From positions 15,477,343-15,541,342 of the forward strand of contig OX940867.1 of assembly GCA_954871525.1 (NCBI GenBank): a DNA stretch of 64,000 bases. Reading direction: 5' to 3'. The notes under the pieces were generated by a model. It was not told the origin of the DNA. It ran no database searches and worked only from the letters and a program-made list of their open reading frames with translations. Below, piece by piece: positions 1 through 12,694 of the stretch. Source of the stretch: Parietaria judaica. Taxonomy: Eukaryota > Streptophyta > Magnoliopsida > Rosales > Urticaceae. How positions within the stretch are numbered: position 1 is the first letter of the stretch; each line of letters begins with the position of its first letter. Made by a program: the position numbers and the translations under genes.

Positions 1-235
1 AGTCCGCTCCCACTTCCACAATGGCGTGCTGTGCGGCGGGAGAGTTGACTAGTTCGTCGACGCAGGCGTAGAGCTCGGCCAGGCCAGCGAGGCTGCTCTG
101 AAGAGCGGCGAGGGATTCCGAGAAGGGTGATTGGAAGGAGTTAAGATGCTTTAGCAATGCCTCTATTCTCACAGAGCAAGGATGCTCTCTCAAAGGCAAG
201 CTGATGGATCTCACCACTGGTTGTTCACTTGCCAT
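1..235 (-). CDS. DUF241-family protein, N-terminal part (gene runs off the left edge)
   Basis: Reading the minus strand from the ATG at 235 gives an uninterrupted frame to the window edge, about 78 residues. It starts MASEQPVVRSISLPL, and the motif VRSISLPLREHP matches the N-terminal motifs of the other two DUF241 proteins here (TRSISLPSRLSP and RTVSFPSRSHP). The residues that follow are leucine-rich and helical, as expected for this family. DUF241 proteins are plant-specific, usually 270-300 residues and single-exon, with no established biochemical activity. The C-terminal three quarters, including the diagnostic terminal block, lie outside the window, so integrity cannot be judged. A TA-rich run at 303-331 lies 70-95 bases upstream of the ATG and may serve as the TATA region; this is inference. 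Confidence 0.8.
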   Translation of the reverse strand, partial: MASEQPVVRSISLPLREHPCSVRIEALLKHLNSFQSPFSESLAALQSSLAGLAELYACVDELVNSPAAQHAIVEVGAD

Positions 236-293
236 TTTTGTGTATTTTCAAACACTATTAAATGACTCTTGCTTGAAAAATGAATGGTTCAAG

Positions 294-335
<42 letters not shown>

Positions 336-2332
336 ATGTATATACGTGAAGGGTAGATGAGAGGTCATTGCGTAGTCGTATAAGGCAATAATTGGGAAGG
401 AATTTCGAGCATGTGAATGTGATGGGTGTGGGCGCCACGTCATCTCTGGTTCTGTGTTTGTATCGGTTTCAGCCAACAAATTGCCAACCTTCTTATATTT
501 TTTTAATACCATTTTTTCTTCTTCTATTAATCCTGATTAGGTTTCATTGAATATGTTGCTTTAATTACTTGACCGAATTGTACGTGCTTTATGAATAGCC
601 ACCTAACTAGAGAGAAGGCCATGCGGAGCGATGCGCCACGGGCTGCTCCACGCCGAGTTAAAAACCTGCCCGCCTTTTTCAAACAAAATGATAAGAAGTT
701 TTGCGCTTAGCCGCTTAGGCAACCCATCCAAGCGTGGGTGCCACTTTAATAGCTGGACGGGCTGGCCCACCTATGGCTTGCCCGTCGAGGGCTTGAAATG
801 GGCCGGGTCACCCGATTGGTCCTACTCGGACCCATTGGCCTTGATTGGTCCTATAATAGGAGAAGAGAGCCATTAACTATTAAATTGAATAATTTTATCT
901 TATCATATAAAAGGTTATCGCTAAGTCATGAAATTGGCATATAAGAACAACTCGACAGATTAGTCATGCATGGTTTATATTCAAACGTAATCCCAATAAA
1001 GTATCAAGTGAAATTCAATCATGAAAAGATCCATATAACGCTCTCTTGGTTAATTAATTATACATATATAAGAGTTGATTAGACAAGGAGACATTGGACA
1101 GTAGATATTCCAGTAGGAGACACATGAGTATTGAATATCTGTAGTATAGTAGGCCTCGAATATATGCATATGTATACTAGTACATGGGAGTATTAAATAT
1201 TGGTAAATAGAAAAATAAATTATATATAAAGACATATGGTGGTAGCATTTTGCACGGTATATAAATACGTTTAAAATTTACATATACACATTGGAAATTG
1301 GTTGATACACACACATATACATATATATATATATATATATTATATAGAGAGAAAAGTCAAGATATGTATATGACACTTGAAAACGTGAGAATATTGGCAA
1401 TATACAATACTATCTTGGTCAACATTAATGGACACAAGATTCTTCTTGTCCCTACCTTTAAATCATATCAATGTGTTTTCTTTTACCTCATCACAATATT
1501 AGCCATATGTTTTTGGCTTTTTACGGATTGAATGATAATTATTGCCAGCAAATGCCTAATCATTTAACTGTTAATTTATTTTCTTCCTTTTCATAAATTT
1601 TATGAAGGATATGCCCTGTATTATTTTCATATGAAATTTGTTGTTACCGTGGAGCATTCTTTTTAAGTGCCACCCGTATGACCTAGACCCTCTAAGTCTA
1701 CCGATCCACCAAAAAAGGGAACTTAGATAATTTTGTCACTTCTTTTTTAAATTAGTTTTACGTCGCCTTATTTACGAATAACTTGTGTACTTTTACCAGA
1801 AATAACCCAAGAATGAATAAATGTAACCATAAATCATAATACTAAGAGAGTGAGAGGGAGGTTTTAAATTATTGCAAAAATATTATTTGACTAAAATTAT
1901 TTTAATTATTATTAATTTTGACCTAGACCCACCGGTGCGATGCAAACTTTTTTAAGATAATGACTTTTGCTGGTTGCTGCAAACAAACTTTTTATTTTTA
2001 TTTTAATAAAGATTATATGTCGAAAAACCTAACATATATCATGAGCAACAGTCAAATGTCTTCCCCTGAAAAAAAAATAAAAAAAATCTGAAGAGTTTGA
2101 TGCAGCGATTGAGATACAGCGAGGTAGAGATGCATTATTAGCAGTGAGTATGGTTAGGGTTTCTACGTGGCTGAAAATACAGTGAACAAGGACAAAGACA
2201 CATTATATATCATATGCATATGCATGGCAAAGCAGTCACATGCATTGCAATCAATTCTGACTTTCAATTCAGAAGTCAGCAGAGCAGCCATATTCTATGC
2301 ATGCATATGAATAAACTTAGTGTATTACAAAA
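236..2332. other. AT-rich intergenic DNA, no supported gene
   Basis: This stretch holds (AT)n microsatellites at 303-331 and about 1320-1340. A GC-richer patch at 610-880 contains an open frame of 81 codons (631-876) that resembles no family I recognise and has no gene context; it is probably transposon debris. The rest is low-complexity AT-rich sequence with stops in all frames. Confidence 0.7.
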
Positions 2333-2340
2333 CGTGCATG

Positions 2341-3169
2341 CAGGGTCGGCCCTCACCCTAGACGGGAAAAAAGTAGGGGCCCCTAATAAAAAAGATTTAT
2401 ATGTTTTATGAAAATAAATAAAAAAAAATCCATTTTTATTTCAACATGATAAACGAGATGTTCGTAAATTATATTTCAAGTTTATTTTAAAAATTAGAAT
2501 TTTAAATTCATATGTTTGATTCTAAAAAGATTTTAAAGATTGAAAAAAAAAAGAAAGGAAAAAAAGAAAGTTAAGTGATAATTATAATTATTTTATAGCA
2601 TTTTAGTATATGAAGTCTTTGAAATTATTGTTGAGTGGCTGTGGCATATGAGTAATAAATAGGTTAAATGTTAATTGTTTTTTAAAATTTAACTTTTTAA
2701 AATAAGAATATATGTTTTAATTGGGAAGCGAAATTTGTGAGATAATTTGTTTTGCAGTCAACTATACATAATATTATGTAATTATTATTTGCATTTAACT
2801 ATATTTATTTCATTGATACATAATAGACTGATTGTGATTATGTATCGTAAAAAAAAATAAAAAATTGATGGGTCCCACTGAATATTCTTTATCATATTAT
2901 CATATAATTGACGTAAAGAAATAAAGTAAATAGTAAATGTAGAGAGAAGATTGTGGGCCCTATTTTTATGCCATCAATGCATATAACCCTTCACTTTCTC
3001 TCCCACTATATTTTTCACCATGAAACCAGTATCAAGAAAGCTTCTTCGACCACTGTCACGGCGTTAGGTTTTTTTTTTTTACTTTGGCGGTCACCCATTC
3101 ACCGGAGGCCCCTCGAGATTGGGGGCCCTAGGCCGGCGCCTCGCTCGCTTACCCACAGGGCCGGCAGTG
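2341..3169. mobile_element. Non-autonomous hAT element with 8-bp target duplication
   Basis: The 8-mer CGTGCATG occurs immediately before the element (2333-2340) and immediately after it (3170-3177). The ends are inverted: left CAGGGTCGGCCCT, right (reverse complement) CACTGCCGGCCCT, 10 of 13 matching. The GC-rich right subterminal block (about 3080-3169, containing CGGAGGCCCC and CTAGGCCGGC) resembles the ends of common plant hAT families. The interior is AT-rich and non-coding, so the copy depends on a transposase made elsewhere. An 8-bp duplication plus CA..TG ends is the hAT signature. Confidence 0.75.
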
Positions 3170-3177
3170 CGTGCATG

Positions 3178-3196
3178 TCACAGCAATACTCTAACC

Positions 3197-3243
<47 letters not shown>

Positions 3244-4292
3244 TTATTGGTATCAATGTTTAAGATATCGTTATTGGAATCTTATTGAAAGTTCGATTTT
3301 ATCGGTTTATCAATTGGGGCTTATCATCGACCGGATACTTCATAACTTAAAAATAGATTATCGACAATTTTGTAATAAAATACTACGAAAATTATATATC
3401 AATATAGTTTATTTATAGAGTACTCCAACAATATAATTCATCAATATTCATTTTATAATAAAAAAAAAACACGAAGTACTGTGCAATTGGTTGACTCTAT
3501 AGGGTCTTCCAATAATCTATGTTTCAAGAGTTTGATGACGAAATCTATGTACAATATATACACTTACACGATGTATACTCTCTCTCTCTCAATTAATGCT
3601 GTAAATTTAATTTTTTTTTCCGGACCCAATTCAGTCAGGGTCTGATGTTTTTAAAATTTTTGGGGATCCGGTTGGTCCGGATCTCCGATCTTTACTGATC
3701 AACTCAATGAATCATTTATTTTATTCTGTAATTGTGTTTATTAATTCTTTCAACTCTATGACTTATCATCGTTGACACATCATGACTTATCCGAAACTAG
3801 TCAATCTGTATTTTAATTTTGTAGATCTGTGGCTCAACAGAAGCCACCTGCGATGTATGCCCAAGAGTGGGGCAAATGTTTATATTATATATATATATAC
3901 ATATGATGATGCAAAAAAAAAAAAAGGAATCGATTCTAATTAAGCCACAATGCTATACCATGATGCGTAAGTATTAGGAACTGATTTCTTTATAATTAAT
4001 TTTGACCTTATTAATTTTGTGAACAGTTCAATGTACATAGCTGTTTGGAATATTGGTTGATAAACGGTTGACCTGAATTTCCAAACTGAATAATTTATTT
4101 TTGCCAACAAGACTGTGTGTGATGCTCTCATAAACACGTCACAAAAATAACGCACATGGAAATACCAAACGGAAAGAAGCTCCATCAAGAGAACGTGTAA
4201 CGCTCGTCATGTGTTGCAATATATAGAAAGGGAGAAAACTGCAAAGTTTGCAATATAAAATGTCAATTTTTTTATTTTTTATTTCATCAAAA
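3178..4292. other. AT-rich intergenic DNA with a microsatellite
   Basis: An (AT)n run fills 3201-3240, just outside the hAT target duplication. No gene is supported; open frames crossing the run only encode Tyr-Ile repeats. A short CCGGACC/GGTCCGG patch near 3620-3690 recalls the subterminal repeats of the hAT MITE at 57453 but has no recognisable ends. Confidence 0.6.
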
Positions 4293-5175
4293 CTAGCGAA
4301 TTCGCGCAGTGGCGTAATTTTACTTGTCAAATTTTGACGAAAATATCAAACAATTTTTTTAATTTCAATGTATATTGTGTAATCTCATTAATTAGTTTTA
4401 TTACATACATGATCATTAAATAATTTTAAAAGTTTGATATTTAAAAGTAGAAAAAAAAATCATTTGAACATATTTGAATATAGAGAAACATATAATGAAC
4501 ATATACAAACCCTCAAAAGAATTCCTTATATGTTTGATTCGATATTAATTCCTTCATATTTCATGCAAGAATCGCGTGAAAACACAACGAAAGTTCATGT
4601 GGTTCGTAGCCAGTATAAGAATTTATTTTGAATAATCAACTGATTGCAAGAATTATTTGTTAATCCTTAAAAAACAAATAACGTGGATATGCAAAAAAAA
4701 TAAAAAAAGAAGTTATTTATTTTGTTATAAAAAGTCATCCATGTCAGAATCCTAACTTTAATATACAAATTTGTAAAAAATATATATATAAAATAATAAC
4801 TTTTACGCCTAAAAAATAATGTGATCAAAAAAGTCTAGAGAAACTAATTTAAATCATTGAAATCTAATTTTTTATATACTGGTACTTTATAATTTTAGAG
4901 CAATTTGTGGCATCACAAAGTTTGATAAGAACCACAGCGTATCACAAATTTGAACACATTTAGATTCACGTATAAACGGTTATCATAAATCCATCATTTT
5001 TAGGTAAATTATAGTCATTATAAAACGAGAACTCACAGTATGGAGTTTTGAAACTTCATGAATCATGAGCTTAGCAACAAATTTGATGTATTATTGCCAA
5101 TAGGAAGCGAAAGAAGTTATAAAATGATAATATGTTTATAACTAATACGTGTTATTGTCGGATTAGTACCAATAC

Positions 5176-5677
5176 TGTAGGCTTAAGCTTGACTTAGTCC
5201 GTCACACAGAGGAAGTCAGCCCGGGTACCGACCAGAACTAAGGACGGACCAGAGTTCAGCCCAGCTCGGGTGAATACGAGCAGAATGTCCGGGTAGAAGG
5301 CAAGCTCAGCCAGGGGCAGACGAGCAGGCCAGCTCGGGGACAGAGAAGTTGTCCGAGCAGAAAAGGGAAAGTCAGCAACTACCCGCGAAGCTTGAGGAGC
5401 AAGCAAAGATCGAGTCAAAGATTTGATAAGATTATTTAGGGTAGTTTTCCGATTTTGTGGGATTCTGTTAGCTAGGGTTTTCGCCTATGTAAGGCTATAT
5501 AAACCTATTTGTATAGTGCTGAGCCATTAGAGTCTTTTTCGAGTTTATGTTCTTGTAATTTACCTTCGATTATCAATAGAGAAACTCTTCTCCCAAAAGT
5601 TCGTGTTCTTCATTATTCTGTTCGATTTCTTTGATGTTATTCGTGTTCTTTATAGATCCGTGATTTGGGAACCAACA
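5176..5677 (+). mobile_element. Solo LTR of the copia family seen at 12695-17826
   Basis: It begins TGTAGGCTTAAGCTTGAC and ends ACCAACA, and is flanked on both sides by the 5-mer AATAC (5171-5175 and 5678-5682). Sequence and order match the 553-bp LTRs at 12695 and 17274, including the GTCAGCCCGGGTACCGACCA block and the TCTTCTCCCAAAAG block, with scattered substitutions and about 50 bases fewer. A single LTR with an intact target duplication is the product of recombination between the two LTRs of a former full element. It retains a TATA-like GCTATATAAAC upstream of the transcript region. Confidence 0.9.
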
Positions 5678-5856
5678 AATACTAATTGGCATGACTCGTG
5701 AATCATGTGAAATTTAGAAATAGGCAACTTACCTAATCAATTACATCTTTGATCTTGTTGAAGTAAAGTAAAAAAAATAGCAAAGTCTAAGAAAATACCA
5801 AGTGAATGCTATTGAATAAACAAATTAAAATAGCACGTTAAATGGAAAAGGGGAAT

Positions 5857-5916
5857 CAAAATCACAACCAAAACCAAAATCAAAATCAAAATCAAAACCA
5901 AAACCAAAACCAAAAT
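5857..5916 (+). repeat. Hexanucleotide minisatellite, ten units
   Basis: Ten consecutive 6-base units of the form CAAAAY (CAAAAT or CAAAAC, one CACAAC) cover exactly 60 bases. This is a simple repeat; it is not the plant telomere heptamer. Confidence 0.9.
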
Positions 5917-7170
5917 TGAAAAAAAGAAAAACATATTGCAGTTGTATCATAAACATCGTCGGGAGAGAGATCTAAAGAACACTCAAACCATCTTGAAGAG
6001 AGAAAAAAAAAACTTAATTAAGATATTCAATGCATAGAAAATAGAATGTGGAAAGGTGAACCAATAAAGTTTACTTTAATCTCGTAGCTAATAATGGCAA
6101 ACACATGCTACCATTCAATTTTCAGTTTCAAATGCAATTTCATTTTTAGTTGCAATGCATGCTAAATATATTACTCATTCAATTGTAATTGCATGTCAGG
6201 AGAGGTGTTGTAGCTTCAATTCCAAGGGTTTGCATTATTTTTTAATCATAATAGTATTTATGCTCTTTACTAATTTATATTTAATATGAGTTCATATAAA
6301 TTTCTAAACTTACAATTTATGGGTCTAAGAATATTGTATATTGTCCTAAAAAAAGGTGACAGTCTTAGAATCAAAGAATTGTTGAACAATGGTCGCGTAA
6401 GACGACTATACTAATATAATAACAATAATTAAAGAGGGAGAAGAACAAAAATAATAAGAAATCCTAATTGTTCGAATAAAAAAACATATTATCCACTTAT
6501 TAATAATTACATTTACCACTATAACTTAATTTATGTAATATTTATATAATAAAAATAAAAATTCTAAAATATAGAAAACATGTAAACCTTGAAATTTAGC
6601 TTGAACTATACTTGTATATTTTCCTATATATTTATATATATATATATAGATAAAAATGTAATATTTGATAAATGTGTGTGAAAACAATCACAAGTACCAG
6701 GTGATTAATAGTTGTAACTATAACTTAATATATATATCAGTTTCATTTGAAAGAATATATATATTTTTTTAAGAAGAAGAAAAAGAGCCAATCTTTGATT
6801 CTATATGGCATGAGGTTGTACTATCTTGTGATATTTCTTGTATTTAAAAGAGATTTGAAAGAAAGTTTAAAAAGACATATTTTCTAAGTTTTTTTTTTTT
6901 TTTTTTAGAAAATAGGAATTATATTGTACCTTGTTATATTGTGTTACTTTATAAAGTAATGGTAGTAATGTGCTTAAAGGAAAAGTTTATATAGCTTACC
7001 AAATAAAACCTTTAAAAGTATAGATAACAAATAGTCATCAACATTGTATAGCTGTGAATATTTTTTTAGTGAAATTCTAATTAAGTCATTAGAAATAGAG
7101 AGAGTAACTGTAAAATAGAATTTGGTTTAGCAAGGTTTAATTTGTTTTACGTTTGTTATGTTTATATTTA

Positions 7171-7201
<31 letters not shown>

Positions 7202-7270
7202 AATATTATGCAAAACAAATTTAAAACGGTGGATAAATTTGACATTCAATACATGATATTCACGTAATTG

Positions 7271-8360
7271 TTATTACTCATATCAATAATAAGGCTATGT
7301 GATAAATAATTGATATAATATATAAATATATATATAAGTTAAAACCCGTAACAGCTTAAAGGTGCTTTTAATCTACAACTCGTTCCAAAATCATGATAAA
7401 AATTTCACCGCAATCAATGATCAATACGAAGCCAATTTTCATTCCAACAATAAAAGAAAAACAAAATTAGAAAAAAAAAATCAACAAAAAGAATAACAGA
7501 CGAAAACCAAACAAACATTCATACTCATTGTGAATACTTGAATTGCAATAAAGCATAAAATAGACAATTGATAGAAATGACCATAGTGCTTGATGAGATG
7601 AATAATAAGATCACTAACCACGTCATGTACTGTTATTACTCATATCAATAATAAGGCTATGTGATAAATAATTGATATAATATATAAATATATATATATA
7701 AGTTAAAACCCGTAACAACTTAAAGGTGCTTTTAATCTACAACTCGTTCCAAAATCATGATAAAAATTTCACCGCAATCAATGATCAATACGAAGCCAAT
7801 TTTCATTCCAACAATAAAAGAAAAACAAAATTAGAAAAAAAAAATCAACAAAAAGAATAACAGACGAAAACCAAACAAACATTCATACTCATTGTGAATA
7901 CTTGAATTGCAATAAAGCATAAAATAGACAATTGATAGAAATGACCATAGTGCTTGATGAGATGAATAATAAGATCACTAACCACGTCATGTACTGTTAT
8001 TACTCATATCAATAATAAGGCTATGTGATAAATAATTGATATAATATATAAATATATATATATAAGTTAAAACCCGTAACAGCTTAAAGGTGCTTTTAAT
8101 CTACAACTCGTTCCAAAATCATGATAAAAATTTCACCGCAACCAATGATCAATACGAAACCAATTTTCATTCCAACAATAAAAGAAAAACAAAATTAGAA
8201 AAAAAAAATCAACAAAAAGAAAAATGGACGAAAACCAAACAAACATTCATACTCACTATGAATACTTGAATTGCAATAAAGCATAAAATAGACAATTGAT
8301 AGAAATGACCATAGTGCTTGATGAGATGAATAATAAGATCACTAACCACGTCATGTACTG
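7271..8360 (+). repeat. Three tandem copies of a 363-bp unit
   Basis: Units 7271-7632, 7633-7996 and 7997-8360 (362, 364 and 364 bases) each start TTATTACTCATATCAATAAT and end CCACGTCATGTACTG. They are almost identical; the third has a handful of substitutions. No unit holds a plausible gene. The array lies inside Helitron candidate H1 and must be recent, because the surrounding sequence is much more decayed. Confidence 0.95.
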
Positions 8361-8516
8361 TTAATTCTCCGTTGTTTTTCCGTGAACATCTCTGGTCAAG
8401 AAAAATTTAACACGTTAGAATCTACTCAAATTTCAAAGAGGGAAAGATAAAATCTAATGAAAAATTGAAAATAAAGAAAAATATCAAAAGATTAACAAAA
8501 TAATATGAACATATAA

Positions 8517-8676
8517 GAACATTATAGAGAGACAATATTGAGAGTAGAGAATGTAAATGAATATCACTTCATCTTACAATCTATGACTATTTATAGGAAC
8601 ATTATAGAGAGACATTATTGAGAGTAGAGAATGTAAATGAATATCGCTTCATCTTACAATCTATGACTATTTATAG
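8517..8676 (+). repeat. 80-bp tandem duplication
   Basis: Two adjacent 80-base copies (8517-8596 and 8597-8676), both starting GAACATTATAGAGAGACA and ending CTATTTATAG, differ at only a couple of positions. Confidence 0.95.
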
Positions 8677-9317
8677 GCTATTGAACTATAATAAATACAA
8701 TTAGTATTAATTTAGACATTAATAAGAGAAAATTAAAAGTCGTTGATTGTATGGAATTGAAAAGACCTAAGGTCATCCAATAATAAAAAAAAAATTATGA
8801 TATTGAATAAATAAAATGTGTAAAAATTGCATGCATAGTAAAAGTAAAAGTGTAGTAAAAATATATATACATAATTACGATTAAAACTATACAATAAAAA
8901 GAATATATACTAATATTGTCTCTAATTACGAAATTACATGTCTTACTAATATTGTACTCAAAATATTCTAATTAAAATCAATGACAATAAACTCACACCT
9001 TTTAATTATTGCCTTTTGATATTTTTACACACTATTTTAAAAATTAATTTTTATTAGAAATTAAATGATAAAAAATGAAGAGTCGAACTTTATTGTTATT
9101 GGAAATAAATGAGACTTTATTTTGTTATTGGAAAATAAATAAGAATTTATTATTGGTAATTTAAAAAAAAAATCTAAATTTTAAGAAAAATAAATTTCTC
9201 AATGCTTGATTTCATTGTGTCACAACCACTTGGTAGTTCTTCTAAGAAAAATTAATTTCTCAATTGTTTGATTTCATTGTGCCACATCACTTTGTGAGTT
9301 TCTCCTTTTAATATATA

Positions 9318-12300
9318 CTAGTAGATTGAACCGCGCTTCGAGCAGTTTGAGATATAATTACTTATAAATTCGAGTGAAATATCATATTCTTTTAACCCGA
9401 AAAATCTCTATAATATATGATCGCCATTTTAATATTTGTTAATCTTAACAAATATATTTTACCTCAAATTTATCTCTCATTTCTCTGATTTTTTTTTTCT
9501 TTACTTTTGACCATGTTGTTATATCGTAAAAAGAAATTCAATTCAAACAATTATATATTCGATTTTCGTAAAAATTAATATAGCGCATAATATCCAAACT
9601 TATATTCTTTGTATAAGTTACTTCCACAATTGGACACACTCGGATTTTCACGGTCCATCCTTCATTTTGATTTATATTCATTATGTAATTGAATATATTC
9701 ATAGAATATTTCATAAAGTAATCGAAAATCACTTTATCAACACTTTTGCTCTAGTAAACATAGATTAATGTGTAGTTAATTAAAGAGATAAAGTTAATTT
9801 ATTTTTATAAGAAAATAAATGTAAAATCTTATATAAAAAAAGAGAATAAGGATTTGTTATTTCTACTTCATGATGTCACTTTAAAACTATTAGATGAAAA
9901 AAGAGAATGTAAATCATTTTATTTTACTTTAGCTATCTAGGTTGAAAAAGTTCGTGTTAAATTATTAAGAAGAATATATATATATAAAAAAATTATATTA
10001 TTTGTTGAAATGAAAATCCTACATGAATGTACATTTTTTCTTTCTTATTCTTTCTTTGTAATACTATGAAAAATATTAAATCGGTAACAATTTGCATACG
10101 ACAACAACTATTAATTCAAAAGATAACATACGACAACATCTCCGAAAAGAATAAAACTAATTCAAAATCTTATTAGGTTTACAGAATCACGTATATACAA
10201 TTAAGAGGAATAACATACATAATAACTTTGTCTAGTCCAAATAATATAAGTAGGAAAGACGTGGAGAAAAAAAAAAAACGAATGAAACTCGTAAGTTGCG
10301 CTTGAATAGTTTATATATATTGCCAAAAATAGTAACAAAATTCTTTACACAATTATGATAACTTTACTCTAAGAAATATATTAAAATAAATATTAAAATG
10401 TAGGCTATAATCAGACAATATTATAATCCAATATAATGACATGTAAGGGATGTATACACATTGATTTATTTGTTCTAGTTATTACCTAAGTTATGTTAAA
10501 ATGTTTTTTTGTTAACGATGAGTTACAAATTTCGTTTATGATAATTTAGAAGATAATGAAAATACTTACATCGATTATTATTCTTAAGATCTTTCTCAAA
10601 AGAATAATTATGAACTTTATAAAAAATAAATTTATCAATTGCATGATTTTATTATGTCACACCACTTTATACTTCTTTCAAGAAAAATAACTATGTTTCT
10701 TAATCAATAGCATAGAGCAGCGATAACATTTTTTTTTCAAGGTTGTTTATTATAGCTACTATGATTACATATTCAAATTGTAAATCATGATCTTATTTCG
10801 ACCATATTCGTATTATAAACAAAAAAACAACCTCATTACATAAATTAAATCAAGAAATAATCAAATAATATATAGATCAAAGATACATAATATTAATTTT
10901 ATTTTTCAAACAATATATTTGGAATTTTGTTACATGGTATTTGAAGTGATGCCTATAAATACAATAATTATATCTGTAAGAAGTAATATAAAAAGTAATA
11001 AACGCTCATATATATGCTCATATTATTAGGGTATAATTGCACGATGATGACTTCAAGTCTCCAAAACGTTTAATATTATGTATAAATGATCAATTATGCC
11101 TTCACATGAACTTAAAAATTCTATGTAACACTACGAAAAAGAGTTTAAATCATAAGCTCCAAAAATGAACCATGTGATCATACCATACGAAAAAGTAATA
11201 AACGCTCATATATATGCTCATAGTATTAGAAAATTAAATGAACCCAAAGAATGTGATCATACCAAAAATTCTTCTTTAATTTATAAGCTCCAAAATGTAC
11301 ATGTAAGAAAAAATTGTGGAAGAAAAAAATACCTCTAGAACAACCGGTTTAAAAATAAAACTCTAACTAATTGTAGATCGGAAAGCCGCCATCGAAAAGA
11401 AGAATCTCTCTTAAAGTTACTGATAAAAAAGAGATGAGAATAAAATTATTAGTGTAATAAGTATATTAAATACTCACCAATTATAGACCGGAGAACCGTC
11501 ATCGAAAAATGAATCGCCGATCATAGCCCCTGTAAAAATTTTAGTATAATAAAAAATATTGAAACCTCACTAACTGTAGACCGAAAAGCTGCCACCGTAA
11601 AAGAAATCCATGATCAAAAGCCACTGATTAAAAAAAGAGATGAGAAAAAAATAATTAACACAATTAAAAATATCACACTCACCAATTGTAACCCGAAATG
11701 CCGTCACCGAAAATAGGAATATGAACGGAAAGGCGTGGCTTTTCTATTTATGGCTCTCTTTCGTTTCATTTTTAGATTTGCTCATGTATATATATAGAGA
11801 TTAAAATTGTCATGACTATTCTTATTCCTATGGTTTCGGTTTTATTTTCTTAAGTAAAGAAGGTTATAAAATGATACATTTTCCAAACTCTTAATTCGAG
11901 CACTAAACTCAATACACCACCATACTCATAAAACGTTGGAACTTGGAAGGCACATGAATGAAAAGTAATCATAAAAAGTAACCATTAAATACTTACAACT
12001 ATGAGAGATTAAATGAAGAATTATTATACATAAACATATCATTAAACGTTAGAAACGTTAAAACATGAACACAACATTACAAATTAGGACCCTTTTATAT
12101 TACAAAAACGTTTAAGCAAATAGGAATTAAATAGAGAGCGTGGCTTTTCTATGAAGAATATTTTTATAAAAAATTTCAAAACTCTCATAAAAAAGAAAAT
12201 GTGAATCCTTTGATTCTATTTTACCATATAACCTTAAAGCTCTTAGAAAAAAGAAAATCTCAATGCTTTAATTTCACTTTGACACATCACTTAATATATA

Positions 12301-12693
12301 AAAATTTGGTGATAATAGAGAAATTGATAACGATTTAAAAAAAAAATGTGACACTTGATATTCCACTGCATCAATCAATAAAAAAATATCCATCAAATAT
12401 TTTTACTCACTATTTAGAAAATTAATTGTTATTAGAAAAAAGTGAAGAGACAAAATTTATTGTTATTGAAAATAAATGAGACTTTATTTTCTTATTGGAA
12501 AATAAATGAGACTTTATTATTAGTAAGATTTTTATATAAAAAAATTCTAAATTCTCATAAAAATGGATTTCTCAATGCTTGATTTCATTGTGTCACAACC
12601 ACTTGGTAGTTCTTCTAAGAAAACTCAATTTCTCAATTGTTTGATTTCATTGTGCCACATCACTAGTGAGTTCCTCCTTTTAATATATATAGA
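9318..12693 (-). mobile_element. Helitron candidate H2 (minus strand)
   Basis: The minus strand starts at 12693 with TCTATATATATTAAAAGGAG, a typical plant Helitron 5' end, and finishes at 9318 with a degenerate hairpin (arms AACTGCTC and GCGCGGTT around GAA) and then CTAG. The left flank is A, consistent with insertion between A and T. The interior (3.4 kb) is AT-rich and has no Rep or helicase frame, so the copy is non-autonomous. It abuts H1 directly on the left and a further Helitron terminus on the right, now separated by the copia insertion. Ends are seen; pairing them is inference. Confidence 0.5.
11355..11710. repeat. Four degenerate repeats of about 110 bp
   Basis: A motif of the form CTAACTGTAGACCGAAAAGC followed by CGCCATCGAAAA or CTGCCACCGTAAAAG recurs at about 11366, 11477, 11568 and 11681. 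Each copy is diverged. They lie within H2 and probably represent Helitron-internal repeats; no protein frame spans them. Confidence 0.6.
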
Positions 12694-12694
12694 C

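Larger units (their letters stand above)
4293..9317 (-). mobile_element. Helitron candidate H1 (minus strand, decayed)
   Basis: On the minus strand the proposed 3' end is at 4293: an imperfect GC-rich hairpin (about 4297-4315, with TTCGCGC and AGTGGCG) followed by CTAG and a T. The proposed 5' end is at about 9317, where the minus strand reads TATATATTAAAAGGAGAAAC, the usual start of plant Helitrons, although the first TC is not preserved. The last 300 bases are clearly homologous to the 5' end of H2 at 12380-12693. No Rep/helicase coding sequence is present. A solo LTR (5176-5677) sits inside. Pairing these two ends is inference. Confidence 0.35.

Noticed and set aside
258..512. 84-codon open frame on the minus strand
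   Set aside because: It passes through an (AT)n microsatellite (Tyr-Ile repeats) and has no family resemblance.
2953..3418. Overlapping open frames on the plus strand
   Set aside because: They cross the right end of a hAT element and an (AT)n run; no protein family fits.
5857..5916. Possible interstitial telomeric repeat
   Set aside because: The unit is CAAAAY, six bases, not the plant CCCTAAA heptamer.
7271..8360. Regular repeats that might be taken for a CRISPR array
   Set aside because: The units are 363 bases long, contiguous and without short spacers, and the host is a plant.
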